From Alnus glutinosa (Eukaryota; Streptophyta; Magnoliopsida; Fagales; Betulaceae), in contig NC_084896.1 of NCBI RefSeq assembly GCF_958979055.1, forward strand, positions 24,128,501-24,192,500: 64,000 nt of DNA, in the 5' to 3' direction. Numbering within the stretch: position 1 is the stretch's first letter; each line of letters begins with the position of its first letter. This document shows, piece by piece, positions 48,017 through 59,219 of this stretch. The position numbers and the translations under genes are program-made. Below the pieces are notes generated by a model. It was given only the letters and a program-made list of their open reading frames with translations, searched no databases and was not told the DNA's origin.

Positions 48017-49154
48017 ATGTATCCTGAGATGGATCACATCTACCTTCTACAAGATTGTGATTGTAATTTGTACATAATATATATGAGACTGCTTTCAAGA
48101 TGGTGGAAGCTGAAGTTGAATATTTTGTTAAATTATAATAAAACTCGTTTTTGTTAAGTTATAATATTTTGTTAACTTGGATGAAAAATGTGTCATGTGA
48201 TTTAGGCATGACTAAAATTTTCTGTTATACCCTCTAATTAGATTTAAAAATAAAATAAAATAAAAATAAAAAAACCCTGATCGATCAACCTCCACGATCA
48301 TAGAAGGGAGAAAGAGTCACCAGGGGCGGAACTAGGTTTTGTTGTATGAGGGGACGGTACTTAAGATCTTAACAAAGAGAATAATGCACAAACGATTGAC
48401 GTTTCGAGTTCACCGACGCAATTCAGGTTCAGTTGGGGCATGGCTGCGTGGGAAGCTGATTCAACCACAAAGGCTAGGAATGTGCTCGCAAGTTGTCCGT
48501 AGTGTGAGAGGTTCATGGTGAATTGTCGTTCATCGTTCCCTCTCTCAAACCGTTTTTCGCTTGTTTAGTCCTTTGAGATGGAGACTTGGAGAGATTTTGA
48601 GATGAGTTTAGATGAAAAGTTTAAGATTTGAAAAATAAAAGAGGAAAATTGAAAAATAAATGTCATAGCCATCAATTCATTGCTTTGCCCCTTTTTGGTC
48701 GGTGTAAAAAAAAAATGGGGGTGTGGAATCTCAAATCAAATCAAATTACAAATTTCACCCTCCCACTTGTAATTAACTTACATTTCATTTTAACTATTTA
48801 ATACTCTCTGCCTTGGAAAAAATAAAACCACGCCCACGTTTTCAATTCAAAATGAAAAATGATACGACGTCTTTTGTTTTTTTCCTTTCAAAAAGCTTGC
48901 CTTTTGGTCTGTCGTGACCGACAACCTAGCCATAGATCTCCACAGCTCCATAACCAGACTGCTGTAAGTTTCTGACTTCCTGTAGAATGAGACCCACAAC
49001 TTGGCCGTGGCCTCAATGGCCAGAGCCTCCAACTTGGTTGTTGGGTCTCCATGGTGTAGGGGCATTTTTTTAAAAAAAATAATAATTTAAGGAATATAAT
49101 TGTATTTTCACGCATCTAATATGGGATGAAATAGACAACTTCAATTATGCGTAA
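48017..49154. other. Intergenic, no supported gene
   Basis: The EPFL 3'UTR probably ends by ~48140. Bases 48320-48540 and 48890-49060 are locally GC-richer and give short frames with no recognisable product. The phrase GGGGCGGAACTAGG at 48323 is common in plant repeats. Confidence 0.4.
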
Positions 49155-49455
49155 GGTCCGTTTGAGTTTGTGATTTTAAAAAGTGCGATTTGAAAATAAC
49201 GATTTAAAAAAGTGATTTTTAAAAACATAGTTAAGTGTTTGGCAAAATCGCAGTTTGATCTTTAAAATCGCATGTTAGCCTTTTAAAATACTGCGTTTTC
49301 AAAAAAACACCACATTGCCTGTGATTTGAATAAGCACTTTTTTGTGTTTTCGAATCGCAATTTTTTAAAAACGCAGTTTTCAAACATTTCATTTTTTGCG
49401 ATTTGGTTTAAAATCGCACTTTTTTCCTACGAAATCGCAACCCCCAAACGCACCC
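49155..49455. mobile_element. Tourist-like MITE, 301 bp, TAA duplication
   Basis: The ends are GGTCCGTTTGAGTTTGTGAT and the complement of GGGTGCGTTTGGGGGTTGCG, flanked by TAA at 49152-49154 and 49456-49458. The interior repeats motifs such as AAAATCGCA and TTTTAAAAACGCAG in both orientations. End sequence and TAA duplication fit PIF/Harbinger Tourist elements. A close relative is at 55963-56277. Confidence 0.8.
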
Positions 49456-49592
49456 TAAGTCGCAATGAAATTGGCAAAATAAAAATGTTAGGTAGTTTGA
49501 AAGGATCAATTCTATTGTTTTAAAAGTAATATTAAAATGAAGATTCATGTTCTCCTTAAATCTTTTCAAAATTGATGTGAAATTTAAAATTA

Positions 49593-49985
49593 GGATTAAA
49601 TACATATTTGTCCCATGTGCTTTACAACCTTTATTTTTTGTCCCATCTGTTTCACTTTTTATCAAATTTGGTACCTGTGGTATATGAAAAGACGGAAATG
49701 GTACCTCCGTCTGATTTCCCGTCCAAAACTAACGTCTACCCATGTCATTGGGTACCTAAAAATTTGAAGCCCAAAACCCAATTCTTTACACATCGTTTCC
49801 AACAACATTCAGACAACAACATGACAGAAAATGCCATAGGTGGACGTTAGTTTTGGACGGAAAATCAGACGGAGGTACCATTTCCGTCTTTTCATATATC
49901 ACAGGTACCAAATTTGATAAAAAGTGAAACTGATGGGGCAAAAAATAAAGGTCGTAAAGCATAAGGGTAAATATGTATTTAACCC
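49593..49985. mobile_element. 393-bp foldback element with 9-bp target duplication
   Basis: The left arm (GGATTAAATACATATTTGTC ... GACGGAAATGGTACCTCCGT) and right arm are inverted copies over ~145 bases with a ~100-base loop. Flanks are TTAAAATTA at 49584-49592 and 49986-49994, a perfect 9-bp duplication. The end phrase GG(A/T)TAAATAC is shared with the element at 63240-63994, so they form one family. Confidence 0.88.
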
Positions 49986-50203
49986 TTAAAATTACAATTA
50001 GATATATGATATATCAATATTAAATTTTAATCTAATGATAATTTGAAAAGGTACATCAATTTTAAAATGACTCAGATCCATACCCTTCTTATATCATTAC
50101 TCCTATCGAATATCAGTGTAATTTTTCCTTAATTAATCTATACAATTCCAGTACACCAGAAGTTCACATAAAAAAAGGTCTCAATCTTGTGCGGACACGT
50201 AGT

Positions 50204-50210
50204 AGTAATA

Positions 50211-50250
<40 letters not shown>
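50204..50250. repeat. (TAA)n microsatellite
   Basis: About 15 TAA units with one TAG interruption near the left end. Confidence 0.95.
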
Positions 50251-50255
<5 letters not shown>

Positions 50256-50527
50256 GGTCTCAATCAATTAGGAATAATCTCATAACTAACCCACAATGTC
50301 TCAATCTATATATTTAAAAAATTAGAAAATGTTTTTCAATGCAATAAGCACGCTAGACAGAAAGTCATTGCGCAGTGATAAAGACGGATTCCTTATCTTG
50401 TTTGCTTGTCTTTGACTATTACCTCTCAATTTCGTTAGTTTGGTAATGAATTTTGTTGTGATTTTTTTTTTAAATGATAATCAAAAGTAATTGATGGATA
50501 TAAAATGAAGAAAAGTTTTTTAATCTT

Positions 50528-50681
50528 GAGTAATTCTAAATTTCATATAAGTGTTCATCAAAAAATAAAGTAGCTTTTAAAATTACCATTGAACGTGTAA
50601 TAGATCAAATTGTAATTATAAAAGTCACATCATTTTTTTATAGACACTTGATGAAAATTTATATAACATTTAGAATTACTC
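50528..50681. mobile_element. 154-bp palindromic MITE with GAGTAAT ends
   Basis: The ends GAGTAATTCTAAATTTCATA and the complement of GAGTAATTCTAAATGTTATA enclose a self-complementary body. The terminal GAGTAAT resembles the GAGTAATGATAGGC / GAGAAATGCTAT termini of the large MULEs in the left half, so it may be a minimal derivative of that family. Confidence 0.6.
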
Positions 50682-50689
50682 TATAATCT

Positions 50690-51125
50690 CTGTTCTTTTC
50701 AATTTTCATCACTTTTATAATTAGGTACTCAAACTTTAAAAAATATCAATTTAGGATATCAATTTTTAAATTTTTATTTTATTTTTAATTTCAACTCTCC
50801 ATTAGAATTTTCCGTTAAATTATGTCAAAATTTTCAAAATACTCTTGTTTTTTTTAAAAAAAAAAAAAAAAAAAAAACTAAATTTTTTTTCAAAGATTCA
50901 AACATGTTTTTTTCTTTTCAAATTCTGTTAAATTCTAACAAACACCTAAATCTTTGCAATTTCTTTATTCTTTTTTTTCTTACAAAAAAAATGAGTATTT
51001 TAAGAATTTTTACAGCATTTAACGGAAAATTTCTAAAGATGGTTGAAATTGAAAAATGAATACTTAAATTGACATTTTTTAAAATTTGAGTACTTAATTG
51101 TAAAAATGATGAAAGATCAAGGTTA
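50690..51125. mobile_element. Foldback element, ~435 bp
   Basis: The left phrase CATCACTTTTATAATTAGGTACTC and following TTAAAAAATATCAATTTAGG are mirrored by the right phrase GACATTTTTTAAAATTTGAG TACTTAATTGTAAAAATGATG. TTCCGTTAAAT (50811) pairs with ATTTAACGGAA (51019). Target duplication was not resolved. Confidence 0.6.
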
Positions 51126-51788
51126 TAAATAAATTTTTTTTTAAAATAAAAATAAGATTGAATCTTTTATCAGAGAAAAGTAAAAATATATATATTTAGT
51201 AATAATTTTGAAAAAAAAAAAAACTAATTAATTTTTTTTAAAAAAAATAAAGGAGAAGATAGTTGACAAACAAGATTCTTACTTCAAACGGAGTGTCTAA
51301 ACGAGATATTTTTATTTTGAGCAAAACAGGGGCGTGGGGATATATATCTTCACTTGATTTAGGACTTCCAACGCGTGAAGCCGCCAACTTTAGTGGATAG
51401 ACATGGAATAGTCAAAGAACATTGCAGGATCCCACTAAGTTATACACGCCACGACACGCTACTTATTATCAAAGTCAAACTTGCTCACCCCCACGTTCAC
51501 AATCCCATCTCAAATCACCTGCCCGGTTAAATTCAATTTTAAATTAATTTCTTTAATTCTATTTATTAAATAAATTGTTATTTGTTCTTTGAAAGTATAT
51601 ATAATTTTTACTTACATTTTCAATCAGATTAAAATTAAAAAACTCGTGTGATAACCAAGTGCTCTAACAACATATATTTTTAATCAACTGAATTAAAATA
51701 ATTTTCGGGTGCTTTTTAGTTTTTTTAATTGTGCTTTTTTTAGTATTTTCCATGCATTTTGCTTATAAACTATAGTCCTTACAAACGG

Positions 51789-51990
51789 AACAGAATCCTC
51801 TACAATTATTTGTTCGAATTTGAGAGAATTCGGACAAGTAATTGTGAGAGACCATTTATAAGATTCACCTGACTGGATAAATGGTTAGCTAACTCAATTT
51901 TTATTTAATTAGATGGGTTTCATAAATGGTCTCTCACAATCATCAGCCTGAATTTTTTTAAATTCGGACAAATAATTGTAGAGAATCCAA
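51789..51990. repeat. ~200-bp palindrome in copy 1 promoter region
   Basis: The phrase GAATCCTCTACAATTATTTG TTCGAATTT is mirrored at 51955-51990, and GTAATTGTGAGAGACCATTTAT is mirrored by ATAAATGGTCTCTCACAATC. It also occurs in copy 2 (~60892-61090), so it predates the duplication. It is a MITE-like hairpin ~300-500 bases upstream of the gene. Confidence 0.7.
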
Positions 51991-52189
51991 ATTCCCTACA
52001 AACAAGGCGGTAAAAAATACTAATTTGTGCATGTAAAAGTAAAAGAATGAAAAAATATTATTATTATTATTATTAATTGTAACATGAAATGCGTGCTAAA
52101 AAGAAATTAGGTAGTCGTATTTGTTAAGAATGCACATGTCATTTGTCATTTGCTAGCTGCCTTGACCAAAAATCTCCACCGATTTTGAG

Positions 52190-52197
52190 TATATATA
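52190..52197 (+). promoter_or_regulatory. TATA box, MEGLIPY gene copy 1
   Basis: TATATATA lies ~100 bases upstream of the start codon and is conserved in copy 2 (61376-61383). Confidence 0.6.
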
Positions 52198-52295
52198 CAA
52201 GTTCCTTCCATGGCTTTCTTCCAAATTGCGAAGGCATATCAAAATATACCTACCAAAGAAAAGCTTTAGCTTTAGAGAAAGAAGAGGAAGAAGAA

Positions 52296-52643
52296 ATGGA
52301 AGGCTTAATTCCCTATCTTCTCCACGCCATCAAGAAGCAGAAGCCTGGAAACAACTACAGGAGCCTCTCCGAGGGCTCAACCCGGAGCTACCATTTGTTG
52401 AATACTGCAGCCGACTCGCTCGGTGGCTCGTCCCACCGGCGAACACGGTCTGAGTTCCTGCCGCCGAACATGGAGTTCGTAGAGCAACGATCTGGTGTTG
52501 AATATCTCCGATCCTACAGCTCTAGCAAAAGTTCTGCTACTGCTACGCCAACTTCTGCAAGGGGTAGTGCCCCAAAGATCGGTTCCTATTCCACCCACGT
52601 CCCCAAGAAGGCTAATAATCTCACTAAAAGTCATCAATGGTGA
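52296..52643 (+). CDS. MEGLIPY-type small plant protein, copy 1, 115 aa
   Basis: The intact single-exon frame starts [21 protein letters not shown] longer upstream in-frame start exists, but this ATG follows a GA-rich leader and the TATA box by ~100 bases and matches the conserved N-terminus of a eudicot family of unknown function (many begin MEGLIP). The protein is basic and Ser-rich, with [17 protein letters not shown] in the middle and no membrane segment or known domain. The 3'UTR to ~52860 is shared with copy 2. The copies differ at five bases in the CDS and all five change an amino acid. Function unknown; short MEGLIP proteins are often stress-responsive, from memory only. Confidence 0.8.
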   Translation: MEGLIPYLLHAIKKQKPGNNYRSLSEGSTRSYHLLNTAADSLGGSSHRRTRSEFLPPNMEFVEQRSGVEYLRSYSSSKSSATATPTSARGSAPKIGSYSTHVPKKANNLTKSHQW

Positions 52644-52881
52644 AAACCCTTTGCATTTTTTCTTAATTTTCTTTGAAATTGTTAATTAGTTTTGGCGATC
52701 AAATTTATATTTATTGTGTAATATTTGGGTGAAAATGGGTTGAGCTTCATCAAAATGATGCCTCTCCATTCATTGTAATGCTGTGTACGTTGAAGTTTTG
52801 TAATGGAAATTGTATATTTGATTGATAAACAACATTATTGGGAATTGATTGATGAAGAATTACAGTAATACCCTAACTAAC

Positions 52882-54898
52882 GGATCCGGCTTCGGTGCTG
52901 TAATTCAAAACTATAGCACATCTTCTGTAATAAAATGGATGGTCAAGATTTAACAAGACAATTTTAACTCAAAAGACGCAAACGTCGTTTGTGTCCTTAT
53001 CTGGCTACGTTAACTCTAACAGAGAAAAGACGTCTCCTTTGAAGAAACACCATGCACTGGCTTCTTTCTTCTTCCCCACTAAGCAACAAATGTTTGTGCG
53101 TCTCCATGGATTCAAACTTAGAACTCAAAGTGTTATCCTACAAAGATCTGAGTGCATTCAATTTTTTCCAAAAAGTCTTATCTTATGCACTCGTCTCAAT
53201 AGCCATAGATATATGGTAGTTAAAAAAAACTTGAGCAGGAGCAGGATCAGCACCAGAGAACTCCGGCTAACGGAGAAGGAGATGAAAATCCTAAATGGAG
53301 TCAATTAAACCTTGATGCCGCATAATTGACAACCCGTGATGTCTGCACTCTGACAAATAATAAAGAGGCAATATGTTGTAGAAGAGAAGGCAACGGACAA
53401 ACTGCCACGTTTCCCTTGAGAGTTCTGATCAGTTGAGCCATGCCAACCCAAAAAATATATTCGCTAGTGTGATTTGAGCTTGAAATCGTGTGAACTCGAG
53501 CAATGTCTAACGTGAATAGCCCCATTTTTCTTATCCACCGAAATACACAGATCGTTCAACTCGATTACAGAGGTGATAGATGCATAAAGGCCAATCTTAA
53601 AAAAGCAAAGACCCCCCACCCAAAAAAGAAAACCCATATATGGACTCAAAGCTTACCGTGAGTCTAAGCAGCAACACTGGCATTCATTTCAATAGCATTG
53701 GATTCTTATACCCATGCAATCTCATTCTCTTTGCGCCGATTGCTATTCCAAGATCCCATGACCACCTCCACGCAGCAAAAGATTATTCAAGTGAGTGGAG
53801 CGGTGGGAATGGAGGGCCTCCCCTGAAGACCCAGCAGCCTGAAGACGGAGGCCAAGCTTGGTTACTCACACAGATCGGTCCCCTGCACCCCCACCGACTT
53901 TAGGCCTGAGCGCAAGTGTAGACAACTAGGTTCGGAGAAGCACAAATCTTTGTTGCTTTGTGGAAAGGAAGAAACAACCCAGGTATGGTATATATTTTTT
54001 TTTTTTTCCAAAAGGATGTCTTTGCAGGACAACACTTTGAGTTCTAAGGAGTTTGAATCCATGGAGATGCACAAATGCTCAGCGGGGAAGAAGAAAGAAG
54101 CCGGTGTGTGTTTTTTCTTTAAGTGAAAATTGCATCGTTGATTCTTGTAATATGTCATAATTATTTTTCACTCCTTATGGTTTAAAAAGTTCATGAGAGA
54201 TTCCTGTGGTATGTAATAATTACAAATCGATCACCAGCGTCAAATTCTGTTAAAATTTTTAACAGATTCTGTCAAATGCCACGTCAGCGCCACGTGTCGT
54301 CATCTTATTGGTGACACGTGGCGTTGACATGTCCAATCTTAATAAATAAAAATAAAAGTTTATTAAAAAATAAATAAAAATACTTATTTTTTAAAAAAAA
54401 TTAAAATTCAAAAACAAAAAAAACAAAAAACAAAAATGGGAAAGGGGTGGCCTGGCCACCCCTTTTCCCATTTTTGCTTCTTTTTTTTTTTTTTTTTTAA
54501 GAAAAATAAGTATTTTTATTTATTTTTTAATAAATTTTTATTTTTTTTTATTAAGATGGACACGTGTCGCTGACGTGTATGGCTAACAGATTCCATCAAA
54601 ATTGTGGACGGAAAATCAACTCATGGAGTAAAATGTAATTATTGCATACCACATGAATCTCTCATGAACTTTTTAAACCATAGGGAGTAAAAAATAATTA
54701 TGACATACCACATAGACCAATGGTGCAATTTTCTCTTTCTTTAAAGAAGACGTCTTTTCTCTATTAGAGTTAACGTAGCCAGATAAGGACTCAAACGGCG
54801 TTTGCATCTTTTGAGTTAAAATTGTCTTGTTAAATCTTGACCACCCATTTTATTATAGATGTGCTGTAGTTTTGAACTACAGCACTAAAGCCGTATCC
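52882..54898. mobile_element. 2.0-kb MULE with long terminal inverted repeats, in copy 1 only
   Basis: The ends GGATCCGGCTTCGGTGCTGT (52882) and complement of GGATACGGCTTTAGTGCTGT (54898) begin inverted arms ~280 bases long (AACTCAAAAGACGCAAACG, CTATCTGGCTACGTTAACTC, CACACCGGCTTCTTTCTTCT and so on). The flanks TACCCTAACTAAC and TACACTAATTAC correspond to a single TACATTAATTAC at the same place in copy 2 (~62051-62062), so the insertion site is known and a 9-12-bp duplication is likely. The interior (53160-53990) has no clear gene. The right arm is split by a foldback at 54123-54735. Confidence 0.85.
54123..54735. mobile_element. 613-bp foldback nested in the MULE's right arm, 9-bp duplication
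   Basis: The arms begin GTGAAAATTGCATCGTTGAT and complement of GAGAAAATTGCACCATTGGT and share the long phrase around TTAAAAAGTTCATGAGAGAT TC. The flanks TTTCTTTAA at 54114-54122 and 54736-54744 are a perfect 9-bp duplication. Removing it restores the MULE arm, so the nesting order is duplication, MULE, foldback. Confidence 0.9.
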
Positions 54899-55962
54899 TA
54901 CACTAATTACTTGGAGATTATGGTCGCCTTAATACCATGATTAAGAATCTTAATTAAATGCCTTCTGTTTGACTGAAATTTCCAACCAAAAAATATTTCT
55001 TTAAAAAAATTGAAAAAAAAAAAAAAAAAAAACTCTTAAATGCAAGATTGCTTTAGGATTCAGATGCTCTCGGTGGATCTCTCAAATTATTTTTTATTTT
55101 TTAATTTTCTGAATGATGCCTGTCCCGCTGTCCGTTCATTTGAATGGAAAAGGGATTTCCTAAAAAAAAAAGGAATGGAAAAGAGGGAGGTTGACCATTG
55201 ACTGTTGACCCATATGGCTTTGACCCATATGGCTTTGCGTCTGTGGGCGGAGGTGGGGCTATCCATAACGGAATGTTATGGATTATCCGTATCTTAATTT
55301 AAAATAATTAACCAAAACTTATTTTATTTAGTTTAATTAATAAGTTTTAAAATGAACCATACATTCGATTTTTTATTATTAATTCTATATTATTATTTTT
55401 TTATTTTATTACTTTTTTTCATTATCATATTTTTTTTATTATCACAATTAGATGAGATATTTATGGAATTTTCTTTTATTTTTTCTAGTACTTTGATTAT
55501 TTATTATAGCCTAAAAATAAAAATATATAAACTATTGAAAGTGCTGTTTCCGGTCCATTTAATTTTGGGTGGTTGCAACTTTTAAAGAGCAAAAAGGAGT
55601 GATATTCTTCGACACAGATATTTAAAGTACACGTGGGACTAAGAATTGTCGTCATCCAAAGGGCAATATGATTATTGCAAAAGAGTTGAATATCATGTGA
55701 TATATTTATTTTTAGTGGAACAGATTTAATTTTAAGTTTTTTTTTATATATATAAAATAATAATAAAAAATTTATAATATATGTATTATCAAAAAAAAAA
55801 TTTAACGCATTTGGTTCTCATTTTTACGGAAAAACTTTACTTAATCTTTCCTGAACTTCTATGACATTTGCAATTATTATTTCAAAGTTCAAAAACTCTC
55901 AATTTAGTATATCCAACTTTCAATTTTTGCAATGTCACCCATATGTTAGGGTCTGAGATTAA

Positions 55963-56277
55963 GGGTCCGTTTGGGTTTGCAATTTTAAAAAGTGCGATTT
56001 AAAATCACGATTTTAAAATGTGAGATTTGAAAAAAGTGATTTTTAAAAACGCAGTTAAGCGTTTGGCAAAATCGCAGTGTAGCATTTAAAATCGCAAATT
56101 AGCATTTAAAATTCTGCTTTTTCAAAAAAACTTCATCTTACCTGCGATTTGAAAAAGCAGATTTTCTGCGTTTTCAAATCGCAATTTTTAAAAACACAGT
56201 TCCCAAACGATTTATGTTCTGTAATTTGGTTTAAAATCGCACTTATTGTCTATGAAATCGCAATCCCAAATGCACCC
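55963..56277. mobile_element. Tourist-like MITE, 315 bp, TAA duplication, in copy 1 only
   Basis: The ends GGGTCCGTTTGGGTTTGCAA and the complement of GGGTGCATTTGGGATTGCGA are flanked by TAA (55960-55962 and 56278-56280). Copy 2 at ~62952-62962 runs straight through (GAGATTCAATTAGAGGAC). It is ~80% similar by eye to 49155-49455. Confidence 0.88.
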
Positions 56278-56514
56278 TAAATCATAGGGCAAAATGGGTG
56301 AAATTACCTTTATACCTCCGATTTTTTTTACAAATTTACCCTTAATTAAAATTAAAAATTAAAAAAGTAGGGTATTTTGGTAATTTTTAAGGCATTAGAT
56401 AAGATTTTCCAATATTATAAAAAATTAAAAGTTTTATACATTAAATTGAAAGTTTTTAAATTTTAGAAGAAAAAAATTACAAAAATGATAGAAATTCATT
56501 AGTTTTAAAATCTA

Positions 56515-56690
56515 AGGTTAAATACCCTATTGGTACCTGAGTTTTAAGCGTTTTTAAATTTAGTACATAAGTTTTCATTTGTATCATAAATGGTACCTGA
56601 GTTAGGGGTAAAAACTCATTTAGTACCTCTGTTAAATTTTTCGTCCAAATTTTAATTGCTCACAACGTGTCAACTGCTGAGGTTGACATT
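56515..56690. mobile_element. Truncated foldback arm (complete in copy 2)
   Basis: AAGGTTAAATACCCTATTGG TACC and the following 150 bases match the left arm of 63240-63994. The right arm is absent; sequence switches to the hAT-like block at ~56690, which marks the end of the duplicated segment in copy 1. Confidence 0.75.
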
Positions 56691-57000
56691 AGGGCTGTAA
56701 ACAAGACGGTCCGAGTCAAGTTTTGGCAATCCCGGACCAACTTGTTTTAAGGATAATTTAAACGAGTCGATCCCGAGCTCGAGCCGGGCTTCAGGACCTT
56801 TGTCTGGGATCAACTCATTGGGGCAACACCCTAACTCGGGATCGAGCTCGGGACTATTAAGTCAGTCTTCATGAGTCGATCCGAGTGCTTGACTCGCTCG
56901 AGTCGACTCGATCTCAGATCAAACCCAAAAAGTTTTTTCGGGCTCGATCCGAGTCCGAGCCCGAGCTTCGGGTTCTGGGCTCGGCCTGTCAAGCCCTAAT
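56687..57000. mobile_element. hAT-like terminal block
   Basis: The block starts TAGGGCTGTAAACAAGACGG and is full of short repeats such as GAGCTCGAGCCGGGC and CTCGGGATCGAGCTCGGG, ending CTGTCAAGCCCTA. TAGGGCTGTAAAC with GAGC/GCTC-rich subterminal repeats is the usual look of plant hAT (Ac-like) elements. A related scrap occurs at 60308-60405 (CGAGCCCTAAACTAGTC, CAAGCCGAGTGGGCGAG). No 8-bp duplication was found, so ends are uncertain. Confidence 0.45.
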
Positions 57001-57050
57001 TGGGTAGGTCGACCCAATTAGGGCTCGTTTAGTTCAATAATAATTGGAAG

Positions 57051-57051
57051 G

Positions 57052-57115
<64 letters not shown>
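57051..57115. repeat. Poly-A homopolymer, ~65 bp
   Basis: Nearly pure A run. Length may be affected by sequencing. It follows the hAT-like block and could be a retroposon tail, but no duplication was found. Confidence 0.9.
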
Positions 57116-57116
<1 letters not shown>

Positions 57117-57867
57117 ATAAACAGACAAATTTGAAATTTGAAGTCTGCAATTTACAAACTTGAAACTACATACATGAATCAAGATTCATCTAAAGCTAAT
57201 AAGCTATGAATCAAAAAATGATACAAGTTGCATTTACATACAATTTAAATTACAAGTTTACAAATTACAACATATAAACTACAAAGAGATCAGATTTACA
57301 TAGTCGAAAAGATATCAAATTTTACCCAAATACAAAGAGATCAAAATTAAAAAGACTACAAGTTTACAATTCTACAAGAAAATTGAAAAGTCTGAAATTA
57401 CAGCACAACTACAGCGTGCAAAATGTTAAAAACAATCTGAGTTGCCATTTGTCAAATGCCACAGCCCAAAGGAGTCACAGGATCACACTGAACTAAGACA
57501 AAAAAAAAAAAAATTTGTTAAACTATTTTTACTCCATTGCATATTTAATCAAAGTTTTGTTTACCTTGATAAATATGTCAAGGAAGATTTATCATTTAAG
57601 AGTTGTTTAAACAGACTATACATACCAACTGCAACTTCTCCAATAGAAATGGTATAAAATACAAAAAGATCAAATTTACAAAAAGATCAAGTTTACATGA
57701 ATGATGGGTGATTCGAGTGAAAGACTAAAAGAAAACTTTATGACATATTAACAATTTGAAAATGAAAAGTTAAAAACAATATAAGTTGCCACTGCCAAAT
57801 GCCACAAAACCACGCTACACTAAGACATTCTTAGGATAAAATAAATTGCATAATAGATTTTAGATTC

Positions 57868-58064
57868 TCACATTTCAATCTTATCATTAGTGCATAACTT
57901 AAGTCATTTCGTAATGTGATGTGCATGCAAAAGGGTCCCACTTGCCTCCTATGCTTGTGATTCTCTTGAATTACGTGTAAAAGAGGCAAATGGGATTCTC
58001 TTGCCATACAAGTCCCATTACGAAATGTCTAACTTAGGCTCTAATGATATATTGAAATGCGAGA
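57868..58064. repeat. ~197-bp imperfect hairpin
   Basis: The left arm CTCACATTTCAATCTTATCA TTAGTGCATAACTTAAGTC plus CATTTCGTAATG is mirrored by the right arm CATTACGAAATGTCTAACTT AGGCTCTAATGATATATTG. Pairing spans nearly the whole length with a small loop around TTGTGATTCTCTTGAATTAC. It could be a MITE or a hairpin-RNA precursor. Confidence 0.65.
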
Positions 58065-58400
58065 GTTCTATGGTTTAAGCATTTAGGTTTTTAAGGTTTT
58101 AGGGTTTTAGATTTATAAGTAACAGTTTATAGGAAAATGAAAATCTGTTAGGGTTTTAGTGTTTAAGATTATAGATTCATAGAATGGGGACCAATATTAT
58201 CAAAGAGAATTACAAATTCTAGGGTTGTTAACTAAACAATCTAACCTCAAGCAAAGCATCATAGATTACAGATTTCTAACTAAGCAAAACATAACAAAGA
58301 ACATGGCAGATTGTGTTTTATTAACTAAAAAAATAAACATGGCAAAATATGGAATATGGAATATGGCAGATGAAAGAAAACTTTAGAAACCAAAGAAAAA

Positions 58401-58605
58401 CATAATTTTTTAAAGAACTAAGTTACTCAAACAATTCCCAGAACCAGAATAATAGATTACAGATTTCTAGCCAAGCAGATCATAATTTTTTAAAGAACTC
58501 AGTTACTCAAACAAACCCCAGCAATCAGCATATTAGATGAGAGATTTCTAACTAAGCAGATCATAATTTTTTAAAGAACTCAGTTACTCAAACAAAGAGT
58601 GATGT
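58401..58605. repeat. 80-81-bp tandem repeat, 2.5 copies
   Basis: The phrase CATAATTTTTTAAAGAACT(C/A)AGTTACTCAAACAA occurs at 58401, 58481 and 58562, with AGATTTCTAACTAAGCAGAT between. A degenerate extra unit lies at ~58265. Confidence 0.85.
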
Positions 58606-59219
58606 TCACCACTTCACCCAAATGGCCAAAATACAAAGAGATCAGATTCACAATGTCACGTGTGACTTGTCAAATGCCACTACTTACAAGACCACATTGC
58701 ACTAAGACAAAAATTGTTAACAATTTTTACTCCCTTGCAAATTTAATTAAAATTCTTTTAACCTTGATAACATGTTAAGAAAGATTTATTTAAACTGCCT
58801 ATACATATTAATTAAGAGTTAAGACATACCTCATGACTCATGACATGAGCTATACCAACTTCTCCAGCAAAAATGGACAAAGGGTATATTAGCTCAAGTT
58901 AAACATATTGTCCAACAACAAATTATCCAACAGGAAGCAATTCAAGTTTCCAACAGTTCGAGTTTAAACGGAATGTCCAACAATTCATATTACATACTTA
59001 ATAAAAAATAAACATATATGAAGTTAATAATGTCTGAATATCTGAATCAAATCCAGGAAGATGGTGACAATTCAACTTCAATCAGTTTCTACAAAAAGTT
59101 ATAGTATATGATACATTGATAATGATATACTGTTAGTCTTTCATACTAATATGATCTATAATTCATATGAATATATGACATTATCTCTCCTATCCGAAGT
59201 TATAGTGCTAAGAATAATC

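Larger units (their letters stand above)
51598..56690. repeat. Segmental duplication, copy 1 (copy 2 at 60672-63994)
   Basis: Homology begins at ATAATTTTTACTTACATTTT (51600 against 60684) and continues through the MEGLIPY gene and its 3' flank to the foldback near 56690. Copy 1 additionally holds a 2-kb MULE and a Tourist-like MITE; copy 2 has ~82 extra bases at ~61104-61186. Outside those blocks the copies are highly similar. Confidence 0.9.
57116..59200. other. AT-rich intergenic DNA with short repeats, no gene
   Basis: There are recurring phrases (ATACAAAGAGATCA, CAAATGCCAC, ACTAAGACA) spaced a few hundred bases apart at 57290, 57470, 57820, 58640 and 58720, suggesting old degenerate tandem duplication. 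The hairpin and 80-bp tandem repeat inside are listed separately. Confidence 0.5.
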
